From NCBI RefSeq assembly GCF_000647975.1, contig NZ_JFKE01000010.1, positions 1 to 64,000 of the forward strand: a stretch of DNA of 64,000 bases, given 5' to 3'. Each line of letters starts with the position of its first letter. Position 1 is the stretch's first letter. Positions 16,530-25,006 of the stretch are shown in pieces. Position numbers and translations under genes: made by a program. The notes under the pieces are model-generated. The model was given only the letters and a program-made list of their open reading frames with translations, was not told the DNA's origin and searched no databases. The DNA is from Actibacterium mucosum KCTC 23349. Lineage in GTDB: Bacteria > Pseudomonadota > Alphaproteobacteria > Rhodobacterales > Rhodobacteraceae.

Positions 16530-16626
16530 GCGGTAGTCCTTTCCTGCTGCGTCGGCGTGCCACGGTTGAAGCGTAGCTTAATACTAGTTATGCTGCGAGT
16601 GCGAAATATAGGGGGAAAATGGCCCG

Positions 16627-18414
16627 ATGACAACCGACCAGAAGGACGCATCTGCCAACCTCGAAAAGCTGAACGAGAACCTCGCGCGGGTTGAAGAACT
16701 GAGCGAACGTTTGGTAACAGCCTTGTCTTCCAAGCGACAAGTGCGGCCCAGTCTGAACGGTCCGGGCCAAGACCTCTATATGAAAACCACGGCGGCATAC
16801 CTTAACGACGTGATGCATCAGCCGTCGAAAATCTTTGAACAGCAGGTGGCGTTTTGGGGCAAAACGGTGAAACACTTCATCGAAGCGCAAGAGGCGCTTG
16901 CGACCGGCAAGCTGGTGCCGCCCAAGGATGAAACACCCAAGGACCCGCGGTTCACAAGCGAGCTGTGGCAGACGCACCCGTATTTCAATTATCTCAAGCA
17001 ACAATACCTGACCACGTCCGAGGCCATCCGCGAGGCGGTCGAAGAACTGGATGGACTGGACGAGAAAGACCGGCGCCGCATCCGGCATTTTACACAGCAG
17101 GTTGTCGACCTGATGGCGCCAACGAATTTCCTTGGAACAAACCCTGAGGCGCTGGCAAAAGCAGTGGAAACCGAAGGTGAGTCTCTGGTTCTTGGGTTGG
17201 AAAACCTGGTGCGTGACGTCGAAGCGAATGACGGCGAGGTTCTGGTAACGCTGGCCGACAAGAACGCTTTCAAGGTGGGTGAGAACCTGGCAACCACACC
17301 GGGCAAGGTCGTATTCCGCAACCGCATGATGGAGCTTATCCAGTACGCCCCTGCGACTGAAAAGGTACATGCGACGCCGTTGATCATCTTCCCGCCATGG
17401 ATCAACAAGTTCTACATCATGGATCTGAAGGCCAAGAACTCGTTGATCAAGTGGATCGTCGATCAGGGCTTTACATTGTTTGTTGTCAGCTGGGTAAACC
17501 CGGACAAAACCTATGCCGATGTCGGGATGGATACCTATGTTCAAGAGGGTTACCTGACTGCGATCGACGTGGCCAAGAAGATCACCGGGGAAAAGTCGGT
17601 GAATGTAGTGGGCTACTGCATTGCGGGCACCACGCTGTCGATGGTTCTGGGCCTGTTGAAAAAGCGCAAAGATAGATCGGTAAAGTCCGCGACGTTCTTT
17701 ACGACGCTTACCGATTTTTCCGACCAGGGTGAGTTCAGCCCCTTCTTGGATGACGACTTTGTGGACGGAATCCAGCAGGAAGTTGAAGCGAACGGTATCC
17801 TCGAATCCTTCTACATGTCGCGCACGTTCTCGTACCTGCGCGCCAATGATCTGATTTATCGCCCGGCAATCCGCAGTTACATGATGGGTGAGGCACCGCC
17901 TGCATTTGACCTGTTGTATTGGAACGGTGACGGCACCAACCTGCCTGGCCGAATGACGGTCGAGTATCTGCGCGGGCTGTGTCAGGGCGACAAGCTGGCA
18001 AATGAGGGATTTCTGCTGTGCGGCGAAACCCTGACGCTAAAGGACGTGACTGTACCGCTGTGCGCAATTGCCTGCGAAACCGATCACATCGCTGCTTGGA
18101 ATGACAGTTACCGCGGCATTCAGAAAATGGCGAGCAAGGACAAGACGTTTATCATGTCCGAAAGCGGCCATATTGCGGGTATCATAAATCCGCCATCAAA
18201 GAAGAAGTATGGTCATTATACCAACGAATCCCTTGATGGTACGGCGCAAGAGTGGCTGGACAGCGCTGAGTTTACCGAAGGGTCTTGGTGGCCGCGTTGG
18301 GGTGAATGGCTGGCTGGCCGCGCAGGCAAAAAGGTTGATGCACGCGTGCCCGGTTCAGACGAATTCCCCGCGTTGGAAGATGCACCCGGACGCAACGTCC
18401 AGAGAAGCGACTAG
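16627..18414 (+). CDS. phaC: class I polyhydroxyalkanoate synthase
   Basis: A 595-residue class I PHA synthase, which polymerises (R)-3-hydroxyacyl-CoA on the granule surface. The lipase-like box is GYCIAGTTLS with the catalytic Cys331; the Ala in place of the second Gly of the usual GYCxGG box is, to my knowledge, a form seen in Rhodobacteraceae. The catalytic Asp lies in ACETDHIAAW and the His in SESGHIAGIINPP. The PPWINKFYIMDL strand (256-267) is a family hallmark. Divergent from phaZ and followed by the phasin gene. Confidence 0.97.
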   Translation: MTTDQKDASANLEKLNENLARVEELSERLVTALSSKRQVRPSLNGPGQDLYMKTTAAYLNDVMHQPSKIFEQQVAFWGKTVKHFIEAQEALATGKLVPPKDETPKDPRFTSELWQTHPYFNYLKQQYLTTSEAIREAVEELDGLDEKDRRRIRHFTQQVVDLMAPTNFLGTNPEALAKAVETEGESLVLGLENLVRDVEANDGEVLVTLADKNAFKVGENLATTPGKVVFRNRMMELIQYAPATEKVHATPLIIFPPWINKFYIMDLKAKNSLIKWIVDQGFTLFVVSWVNPDKTYADVGMDTYVQEGYLTAIDVAKKITGEKSVNVVGYCIAGTTLSMVLGLLKKRKDRSVKSATFFTTLTDFSDQGEFSPFLDDDFVDGIQQEVEANGILESFYMSRTFSYLRANDLIYRPAIRSYMMGEAPPAFDLLYWNGDGTNLPGRMTVEYLRGLCQGDKLANEGFLLCGETLTLKDVTVPLCAIACETDHIAAWNDSYRGIQKMASKDKTFIMSESGHIAGIINPPSKKKYGHYTNESLDGTAQEWLDSAEFTEGSWWPRWGEWLAGRAGKKVDARVPGSDEFPALEDAPGRNVQRSD

Positions 18415-18424
18415 AAAGTTTTTT

Positions 18425-18464
18425 CTGCACCGCAGCAAAAAAATGTTGAAATGCTGCGGCGCAG
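18425..18464. promoter_or_regulatory. two PhaR operators upstream of phaP
   Basis: CTGC-ACC-GCAG at 18425-18435 and CTGC-GGC-GCAG at 18454-18464, centres 29 bases apart. Both are exact copies of the CTGC-N3-GCAG motif recognised by PhaR of Paracoccus denitrificans. They lie 63-103 bases before phaP and flank an A/T-rich stretch likely to contain the promoter, so PhaR binding would repress phasin synthesis until PHA titrates the repressor. Confidence 0.85.
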
Positions 18465-18527
18465 CATGTATATCTCTTTTCAGGAAATACGAACGGGCCC
18501 CCGCCCATCCTTTTAGGAGATACGAAA

Positions 18528-18977
18528 ATGGCTACCGCACAAGACTTCAACAAAATGGTTCAGGACATGGTTGCAAACTTCCCGGTTGACACCACTGCCT
18601 ACCAAGACGCCTTCAAAACCAGCGCCGTGCTGGGCGAGAAAATGTCGAAAGTAGCTCTGGAAGCTGCTGAAAAGTCGAACGACATCTCGTCGGCTTGGGC
18701 CAAAGACACTTTGGGCAAACTGGGTTCGGTAACCACTGCCAAGGCAGAGCCGACCGAATACACCAAAGCCCTGACCGACTTCGCTTCGGCTTCGGCTGAA
18801 CTGGCTGCTGAAAACCTGGCTGCCTTCGCTGAAGTTGCCAAGAAAGTTCAGATGGAAACCGTTGAGCTGGTTCTGGCTGCTGGTAAAGACCTGACCGAAG
18901 AAGCAACCGCCGCGGTCAAGAAAGCAACCGACGAAGCAACTGCTGCCGCTAAGAAAGCTACTGCAGCTGCTAAGTAA
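18528..18977 (+). CDS. phaP: phasin, PHA granule-associated protein
   Basis: A 149-residue phasin that coats PHA granules. It is Ala- and Lys-rich and almost wholly helical, with MATAQDFNKMVQDMVANFPV at the N-terminus, a central amphipathic region, and a C-terminal run of AAVKKATDEATAAAKKA-type repeats (about 128-149). A TTAGGAGA ribosome site precedes ATG 18528. Codon choice is strongly biased (GCT, CTG, GTT), fitting a highly expressed gene. Two PhaR operators lie upstream and a strong terminator downstream. Confidence 0.95.
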   Translation: MATAQDFNKMVQDMVANFPVDTTAYQDAFKTSAVLGEKMSKVALEAAEKSNDISSAWAKDTLGKLGSVTTAKAEPTEYTKALTDFASASAELAAENLAAFAEVAKKVQMETVELVLAAGKDLTEEATAAVKKATDEATAAAKKATAAAK

Positions 18978-19015
18978 TTTACTTCATCAACTCCCTCCCT
19001 GTTGATGTGGTCGCA

Positions 19016-19050
19016 AGAGCGGGCTTCCCTCAGCCCGCTCTTTTCTTTTT
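19016..19050 (+). terminator. intrinsic terminator after phaP
   Basis: Perfect 10-base arms AGAGCGGGCT (19016-19025) and AGCCCGCTCT (19032-19041) around TCCCTC, followed by TTTCTTTTT. A weaker hairpin, CATCAAC / GTTGATG, lies at about 18984-19007 just before it. Confidence 0.92.
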
Positions 19051-19072
19051 GTCCAACTGGTCCTAAGCTTCT

Positions 19073-19083
19073 CTGCACCGCAA
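19073..19083. promoter_or_regulatory. PhaR autoregulatory operator candidate
   Basis: CTGC-ACC-GCAA at 19073-19083 differs by one base from the CTGC-N3-GCAG motif found twice before phaP. It lies 32 bases before the phaR start, consistent with the known autoregulation of PhaR in Paracoccus. Confidence 0.6.
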
Positions 19084-19114
19084 CATCGGTGGGTAAAATC
19101 TGGGGAGAAGCTCT

Positions 19115-19672
19115 GTGAACGAGGAAGTAAAACCGCTGTTGATCAAGCGATATGCCAGCCGGCGGTTGTACAATACCGAAACAAGTGACTACGTGACGCT
19201 CGAAGACATCGCCGGATTCATCCGTGATGGTCGCGAAGTCAAGATCGTCGACCTGAAAAGCGGTGACGATCTGACCCGCCAATACCTGCTTCAAATTGTG
19301 GCCGAGCATGAAAGTCGCGGCGAAAATGTTCTGCCTCTGGGTGTTTTGAACGATCTGGTGCGCAGCTATTCCACGCAGGCGCAAAGCGTGGTGCCGCAGT
19401 TTCTGGCCATGAGCTTTGAAATGCTGCGCGACGGTCAGTCAAAGATGATGGAAAACCTTGGCTCGATCCCTAACCCGATGGCGGGCATGCCCGGATTCGA
19501 CGCGATGCAAAAGCAGCAAGAAGCGTTTATGAAAGCAATGACCGGCGGCATGATGGGCGGTTTCGGCACGACGCAGCCCGAAGAAGAGCAGGGCGAAGGT
19601 GGCGATGACCTGAATGACATAAAGGCCCAGTTGGCCGAGCTTCAGGCAAAACTCAGCAAACTGGGTGGCTAA
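19115..19672 (+). CDS. phaR: PHA synthesis repressor PhaR
   Basis: A 185-residue repressor that binds DNA through its N-terminal PHB_acc_N domain and is released by PHA polymer. The signature RYASRRLYNTETSDYVTLED is at about residues 12-31, followed by the PHB accumulation domain to about residue 120. The C-terminus is Met/Gln-rich, then an acidic stretch and a short coiled-coil-like end (IKAQLAELQAKLSKL). Start is GTG 19115. It completes the phaZ-phaC-phaP-phaR locus. Confidence 0.95.
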   Translation: MNEEVKPLLIKRYASRRLYNTETSDYVTLEDIAGFIRDGREVKIVDLKSGDDLTRQYLLQIVAEHESRGENVLPLGVLNDLVRSYSTQAQSVVPQFLAMSFEMLRDGQSKMMENLGSIPNPMAGMPGFDAMQKQQEAFMKAMTGGMMGGFGTTQPEEEQGEGGDDLNDIKAQLAELQAKLSKLGG

Positions 19673-19675
19673 GCC

Positions 19676-21043
19676 CTAGGTGATGGCCTTGAACACCTCG
19701 TTCAGGGCCTTTTCCAACTTGTCGAACATTTCGTCCATCTGGCTTTCTGTCATGATGAACGGCGGGCACAGCACGATCGACTGACCCAGCGGCCGGCAGA
19801 TCAGCCCGTGATCGGTGCACGTGTTCGCAATGCGCTCGCTGACCGACAGCTTGGCGTCGAACGGAGTTTTTGTGGCCTTGTCCTGCACCGCTTCCAGCGC
19901 GCCCATAAAGCCTTTGCCGCGCCATTCGCCTATGTTCGGGTGCTCGGCCAGCCGCGCCAGACCTTCCTCGAACCGGGGGGTCAGCGCCTTGACGTTGTCG
20001 GCCAGCCCCTCGTTCATCACCACGTCGATGGCCTTCAGCGCGATGGCGCAGCCCACGGGGTGGCCCGAGGCGGTGAAGCCATGCGGGAATTCCTCCACCT
20101 CGTCGGTGACCTGCTGCAACGTGTCGGCCAGTTCGGGGCCCAGGATCACCGCACCCATCGGGAAAAACCCGGCGGTCAGGTTCTTGGATGAGATGATGGC
20201 GTCGGGCATGAAGTCATAGGTCTCGCAGCCCCAGGTGTTGCCGGTGCGGCCAAACCCGGTGATCACCTCGTCGGCGATGAACGGGATGCGGTGGTTTTTC
20301 AGCACCTTGGCGATGGCCTGAAAATAGCCTTTGCTGGGCGGGATCACCCCGCCAGCGCCCATCACCGGCTCGGCCACAAAGGCCGCGATGGTCTGGGCGC
20401 CTTCGCGGCGGATGGTCTGGTCCAGCTCGTCGGCCATGCGTTGGGTGAACTCTTCCTCGGTCTCACCGCGCAGCGCCTCGCGCCAGTAGTGCGGGCAACG
20501 CACATGCACAAATTCGGGCAGGGGCAGGCCAAAGAGCTCGTTATAGGGTTTGCCGGTCATGGATGCCGCGGCCACCGTCACCCCGTGATAGGCGTTTTCG
20601 CGCGTGATGATCTTGCGTTTGGTTGGCATGCCGCGTTGCTTGTTCATGAACCACAGCATCTTGACCATGGTATCATTCGCCTCGGACCCCGAATTGGTGA
20701 AAAACACCTTGCCCGTCTCAAACGGCGATACCTCGATCAGCTTCTCGCTCAGCATCACCGTCTGGTCCGACATTCGGCCGAAAAACGCGTGATAGCCGGG
20801 AAAGCGCGCATATTGCGCCTGCGCGGCCTCGATCAGGCCGGGGTGGTCGAAGCCCGCAACCATGTTCCACAGGCCCGAATTGGCATCCAGATAGCGCTTG
20901 CCTTCGACATCCACCACGTAAGGCCCCTCGCCATGGGTCAGAACAACCGCGCCGCGTTCGCGGATCGACGGCAGGTCGGTAAAGCCATAGAACATGCTGT
21001 TGGTTGCACGGGCGTCCCAGCTTTGCGGGGTGGTGTCGGCCAT
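19676..21043 (-). CDS. class III (omega) aminotransferase
   Basis: A 455-residue PLP-dependent class III aminotransferase. NSGSEANDTMVKM (117-129) binds the cofactor phosphate, FIADEVITGFGRTG (255-268) supplies the Asp, and the PLP lysine is Lys287 in ISSKNLTAGFFPMGA. Members of this branch in roseobacters act as omega-transaminases on amines, taurine or beta-alanine with pyruvate as acceptor; which applies here cannot be read. It ends only three bases from the phaR stop, convergently. A LysR gene diverges upstream and is a likely regulator. Third positions are strongly G/C, more than in neighbours on the right. Confidence 0.88.
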   Translation of the reverse strand: MADTTPQSWDARATNSMFYGFTDLPSIRERGAVVLTHGEGPYVVDVEGKRYLDANSGLWNMVAGFDHPGLIEAAQAQYARFPGYHAFFGRMSDQTVMLSEKLIEVSPFETGKVFFTNSGSEANDTMVKMLWFMNKQRGMPTKRKIITRENAYHGVTVAAASMTGKPYNELFGLPLPEFVHVRCPHYWREALRGETEEEFTQRMADELDQTIRREGAQTIAAFVAEPVMGAGGVIPPSKGYFQAIAKVLKNHRIPFIADEVITGFGRTGNTWGCETYDFMPDAIISSKNLTAGFFPMGAVILGPELADTLQQVTDEVEEFPHGFTASGHPVGCAIALKAIDVVMNEGLADNVKALTPRFEEGLARLAEHPNIGEWRGKGFMGALEAVQDKATKTPFDAKLSVSERIANTCTDHGLICRPLGQSIVLCPPFIMTESQMDEMFDKLEKALNEVFKAIT

Positions 21044-21254
21044 CGGGCTCTCCTTGGGTCTGCTGTTGGCTGCACGCTAGCGCCCCCGTTGCGGCGGATC
21101 AATCGGCGAAACCGGCGCGGCGGCAGTTTGCCCAAACCGTTGGGCATTTGGCCGGGTTTCTGGCCGGGCAGCGGGCAGTTTTCGCCCGCCTTCGCCGTTG
21201 CGGCGGGTTCTGCATCGGCCTAGTCTTTGCGTAATCTGAGCCAGAGGGGTGGGT

Positions 21255-22208
21255 ATGGTACAATCGGCGGGCAGGGTAACCCTATGGGGGGTCGAGGCAT
21301 TTGCCGCCACCGCCGACGAGGGCGCCGTATCCGCCGCCGCCAAGCGGCTGGGCGCCAGCCCGTCGGCCATCTCGCAACAGATCGCCGGGTTGGAAACCGC
21401 GCTGGGGGTGCAGTTGATGGACCGCACCACGCGGCCCGTGACCCTGACCCCGGCGGGCAAGATCTTTCTGCGGCGCGCTCGCAAGATCCTGACCGAGGCG
21501 CAGCTGGCCAAGGCCGAACTGGCGGGCAACGATCTGTCGGCGCTGACCGATTTCCGACTGGGCGTGATCGAGGATTTTGACGCCGATGTCACCCCACGCC
21601 TGTTGGCTCAGATGGCCGGCGACCTGCAAACCTGCCAGTTCCTGCTGGAAACCGGGGCCAGTCATCGGCTGATTGATCAGCTGGACGCCCGGGCGTTAGA
21701 CGTGGTGGTGACCGCCGATACCGCCACGCCGCCCAGCTGGATGGAGGTGCATCCGCTGCTGGAGGAACCGTTCATTGCCGCCACGCCCGACGGGTTCGAC
21801 AGCGCCGAGGCGGCGATGGCCGAACTGCCGCTGATCCAGTATTCGGCGCGCCATGTGATGGGCCGGCAGATCCTGGCGCATCTGGAACGCCACAATCTGG
21901 CACCACCGCATCGGTTCGAGCTGGACAGCTATCACGCCATCCTGGCGATGGTGGCGGCGGGGCTGGGCTGGGCGATCCTGACACCGTTGGGGTATTTGCG
22001 GGCGCACCGCTTCCGGGGTGCAACCCGTGCGCACCCGTTGCCTTTTGCACCTTTGTCGCGACAGATCAGCCTGAATGCCCGCCAGGGTGTTCTGGGCGAG
22101 ATGCCCGCACAGATGGCTGGCCGCCTGCGCCCTATCCTGGACGAGATGATCGTTGCGCCGGCAACACACGACATGCCGTGGCTGAAGGGGCGATTGAAGT
22201 TGCTTTAG
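21255..22208 (+). CDS. LysR family transcriptional regulator
   Basis: A 317-residue LysR regulator. The HTH covers residues 10-65 and includes GAVSAAAKRLGASPSAISQQ with the recognition helix, then LMDRTTRPVTLTPAG. The effector domain (about 90-300) has the usual two-lobe pattern. ATG 21255 follows AGAGGGGTGGG; a GTG at 21249 is an alternative. It diverges from the class III aminotransferase over a 211-base intergenic region, which is where a LysR protein would normally bind. The effector is unknown. Confidence 0.9.
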   Translation: MVQSAGRVTLWGVEAFAATADEGAVSAAAKRLGASPSAISQQIAGLETALGVQLMDRTTRPVTLTPAGKIFLRRARKILTEAQLAKAELAGNDLSALTDFRLGVIEDFDADVTPRLLAQMAGDLQTCQFLLETGASHRLIDQLDARALDVVVTADTATPPSWMEVHPLLEEPFIAATPDGFDSAEAAMAELPLIQYSARHVMGRQILAHLERHNLAPPHRFELDSYHAILAMVAAGLGWAILTPLGYLRAHRFRGATRAHPLPFAPLSRQISLNARQGVLGEMPAQMAGRLRPILDEMIVAPATHDMPWLKGRLKLL

Positions 22209-22221
22209 GCCGTGCCGTTTC

Positions 22222-22291
22222 TCAGCCGGTTAACAGCGCCGAAGGCGCCCGGCTGATCGCCAGACCGCCCGAAAGGGCTGGCGATTTTGCA
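22222..22291. repeat. nested GC-rich inverted repeats
   Basis: TCAGCCGG (22222-22229) pairs with CCGGCTGA (22249-22256), enclosing GCGCC-GAA-GGCGC. A second hairpin directly follows, TCGCCAG to CTGGCGA with an inner GCCC-GAAA-GGGC, ending in TTTT. Together they fill the 221-base gap after the LysR gene and before the convergent DegT gene, and the second could serve as a terminator for the LysR transcript. The remainder of the gap shows nothing I recognise. Confidence 0.55.
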
Positions 22292-22429
22292 ATGGACGGT
22301 CTTTGACCACGCCGTCAGAGGCGCCTTGCACCATAAACGCATCACGACCCCGGTTGGATCGCCACCCCGCGGTCTTTCGCGTGAGGTTTGACCGTTGCGC
22401 AAGACGACCCTTGCAGGCAATGCCGTAAT

Positions 22430-23620
22430 TCAGGCCGCCTCGGCCCCCTTAACCTGGGTGGCGGCGTTCAGCAGTGCATCGGCGATGAAATCCAGCTCGG
22501 CCCGGGTCAGGCGCGCGGGCAGGCGCACGTCGCAGGCGCGCATCAGCATCGCGCGGGTCTGTGGCAGGTCGGGCATCTTGCCCGGAATGAACTGCCAGTT
22601 CCAAAAGGCGCGGGCATTGTCGTCGCTCAGCCCAAAGACCTGCACATGTACGCCGATGGCTGCCGTGGCATCTTGAAATGCCTTGGCTTCGGCATCGGAA
22701 CCGAAGCCCACCAGGTTGAACTGAATGGAATCCGGCGCGCGGGTCTCGGCGGCCAGCGGCTCGGGCACTGTCAGAAAGGGCGACGCGTTCAGCCGCCCGG
22801 CCACATAGTCATGGTTGGCCCGCCCGTCGCGCACCCGGCGCGCCACCTCGGCCAGTTGCGGGCGGATCACCGCGGCCGACAGGTTCTGCATGCGCGTGTT
22901 GTACAGCGGCAGCTTGTTTTGCCAGTGGCCAAACCGGTCCTGCACCACCGGGTGCTTGCGCCAGTTATGCTCGTAGGCGCCCGACATGATCACCGCGCGG
23001 GCCACAAGGTCGGCGTCGTCGGTGATCAGGATACCGCCTTCGCCGGCGTTGATCATCTTGTAGGACTGGAACGAGAAACAGCCGATCTTGCCAATGGTGC
23101 CGATCTTGCGGTCATGCCACAGCGTACCCAGCGAATGGGCGGCGTCTTCGACCACCGGAATACCGCGCGCATCGGCCAGCGCCATGATGGCGTCCATATC
23201 CGAGGTATGGCCGCGCATATGGCTGATCATGATGGCGGCGATGCTGTCATCCAGCTTGGCCTCGAAATCGGCCATGTCGATGCGATAGTTCTCGCCCACT
23301 TCAACCAGCACCGGCTGGCAATCGGCATGGACGATCGCGCTGGGCACAGCGGCGAAGGTGAAGGCGGGCACCAGAACGCGCGCGCCGCGCGGCAAGTCCA
23401 GCGCCTTGAGCGACAGGAACAGCGCGGCCGAGCACGAGGCCACAGCCACCGCGTATTTTGCACCCATGAATTCCGCGAATTCGCGTTCCAGCAGGGCCAC
23501 CGGTGCGTTTTCGGGGGCTGTATAACGGAACAGATCGCCCGAGTTCAGCAGCCGGTCAATCTCGGCCCGGGCGGCTTCGGGGATGGGCTCGGCGTCATGC
23601 ACATTCGGCGCGGTGGTCAT
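22430..23620 (-). CDS. DegT/DnrJ/EryC1/StrS family aminotransferase
   Basis: A 396-residue PLP enzyme of the sugar aminotransferase family. The PLP lysine is Lys188 in SFQSYKMINAGEGG, with VVEDAAHSLG (156-165) and VPAFTFAAVPSAI (84-96) as the other signature blocks. The family usually aminates keto-sugars for O-antigen or capsule, but no sugar-nucleotide genes are nearby, and some members act on other cyclitols or small carbonyl compounds. It is a single gene between convergent and co-directional neighbours. G/C-rich third positions match the aminotransferase/LysR block. Confidence 0.87.
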   Translation of the reverse strand: MTTAPNVHDAEPIPEAARAEIDRLLNSGDLFRYTAPENAPVALLEREFAEFMGAKYAVAVASCSAALFLSLKALDLPRGARVLVPAFTFAAVPSAIVHADCQPVLVEVGENYRIDMADFEAKLDDSIAAIMISHMRGHTSDMDAIMALADARGIPVVEDAAHSLGTLWHDRKIGTIGKIGCFSFQSYKMINAGEGGILITDDADLVARAVIMSGAYEHNWRKHPVVQDRFGHWQNKLPLYNTRMQNLSAAVIRPQLAEVARRVRDGRANHDYVAGRLNASPFLTVPEPLAAETRAPDSIQFNLVGFGSDAEAKAFQDATAAIGVHVQVFGLSDDNARAFWNWQFIPGKMPDLPQTRAMLMRACDVRLPARLTRAELDFIADALLNAATQVKGAEAA

Positions 23621-23701
23621 GTTTCAGAAATCCTGAATAAGAGTTTCAGGAATTTTGAACTTTGGGTTCATGAAAGGCAAATGAAATTTTTACTGCAAGG
23701 G

Positions 23702-25006
23702 CTAAAGGCGCAATTTGTCGCGCATGGCGTACCAAGTCATGGCGGCGGCCAACAGCGGGCTGCGCAAGGCGGCTCCACCGGGGAAGCGTGGCGTTGGCAG
23801 ACGCGACATCAGTGCAAACCCGTCTGACGGGCCTCGAATGGCCTCGGCCAGCAATTGCCCGCCCAACGTTGCCAACGCGACGCCATGCCCTGAATAGCCC
23901 GAGGCCGACACGATATTCGACCCCAACCGTGTGAACAGGGGAAGACGTTGCATCGTGATGGCCAGCGTGCCGCCCCAAGCATAGTCTATGCGCACGTTTT
24001 TGAGCTGTGGAAAGATCCGGGCCATCGGTTTTCGAACGGTCGACGCAATGTCCTTGGGAAACCGATAGCCATACGTCTCGCCGCCGCCGAACAGCAACCG
24101 GCGATCCTCGGACAGGCGAAAATAGTTCACCACGAATTTACTGTCAGCTACGGCAACATCCTCGGACAGGATTTCCGGCGCGGTCTGGTCCAACGGCTCG
24201 GTTGCAACGATGAAATTGTTGATCGGCATCACCCGTGAGGCGATCTGTGGCATCAGTTTGCCAAGATAGCCATTGGCGGCAACGATCACATGGTTCGCGC
24301 GCAGCGTTCCGTTAGGCGTCTGCAAAGTCGCGGGTTGGCCGGGGTCAATTCGCTCTACCGTGCTACCTTCATGAATCACGGCCCCCGCTGTGACAGCAGC
24401 GCGTGCCAGCCCCAGGGCAAAACGCAACGGGTGAATATGAGCCGCGCCGCGGTCGATATAGCCGCCATGATAGGTCGGCGAGCCAACGAGTGCGCGTATT
24501 TGAGCGCCGTTCAGTTTTTCTATTGCTACGTAGCCATAGGCGCCGCGCAAGTGGTCCGCATAGGCGTGACTGTGGGGAACGTCCTTCGGGTTTATGTCGG
24601 CATGCACAATGCCCGGACGCCACATTGCATCAATCGCATGAGCACGACACAAAGACAGGACTTTGGCTTTTGCATCCTCGCCCAATTGCCAAAGCGCTTG
24701 GGCGTCTTCCTTGCCCATCATCTGTTCCAACGTGTCTTGTTCGCGTCGCTGACCCGAACCAACTTGCCCGCCATTTCGCCCCGAAGCGCCAAAGCCAACC
24801 CTTTGCGCCTCTAACAAGGTGACATGCACGCCCGCCTCGGCCAGGTGAAGTGCCGCGGAAAGCCCGGTAAAGCCACCACCTATGACGGCCACATCGGTTG
24901 TCGCGTTACCTTTCAGGGATGGAAATGGTGGCAATGGCTTGGCGGTTGCCGCGTACCAGCTGTGTGGGTAAAAGCCGGGTCGGTCGTTTGCCGTGAGCAG
25001 GTTCAT
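23702..25006 (-). CDS. FAD-dependent amine oxidoreductase, PuuB/DAO-like
   Basis: A 434-residue flavoprotein of the D-amino-acid-oxidase fold. The FAD dinucleotide motif is VIGGGFTGLSAALHLAEAG (41-59), followed by GFGASGRNGGQVGSG, which is the Gly-rich block of gamma-glutamylputrescine oxidase (PuuB) and related enzymes. The C-terminal part has SGYSGHGVALATLGGQL. Such enzymes oxidise the free amine of a gamma-glutamylated substrate to an aldehyde. Its ATG shares an ATGA with the stop of the glutamine-synthetase-like gene, so the two are translationally coupled, which supports joint action in one pathway. Confidence 0.85.
   Translation of the reverse strand: MNLLTANDRPGFYPHSWYAATAKPLPPFPSLKGNATTDVAVIGGGFTGLSAALHLAEAGVHVTLLEAQRVGFGASGRNGGQVGSGQRREQDTLEQMMGKEDAQALWQLGEDAKAKVLSLCRAHAIDAMWRPGIVHADINPKDVPHSHAYADHLRGAYGYVAIEKLNGAQIRALVGSPTYHGGYIDRGAAHIHPLRFALGLARAAVTAGAVIHEGSTVERIDPGQPATLQTPNGTLRANHVIVAANGYLGKLMPQIASRVMPINNFIVATEPLDQTAPEILSEDVAVADSKFVVNYFRLSEDRRLLFGGGETYGYRFPKDIASTVRKPMARIFPQLKNVRIDYAWGGTLAITMQRLPLFTRLGSNIVSASGYSGHGVALATLGGQLLAEAIRGPSDGFALMSRLPTPRFPGGAALRSPLLAAAMTWYAMRDKLRL

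Noticed and set aside
16530-16626. PhaR site in the phaZ-phaC intergenic region
   Set aside because: CTGCGAGTGCGA resembles the motif but the second half does not match GCAG; no convincing site.
22388-23827. 479-codon plus-strand open frame over the DegT-type gene
   Set aside because: Antisense shadow; low-complexity Gly/His-rich translation without family features.
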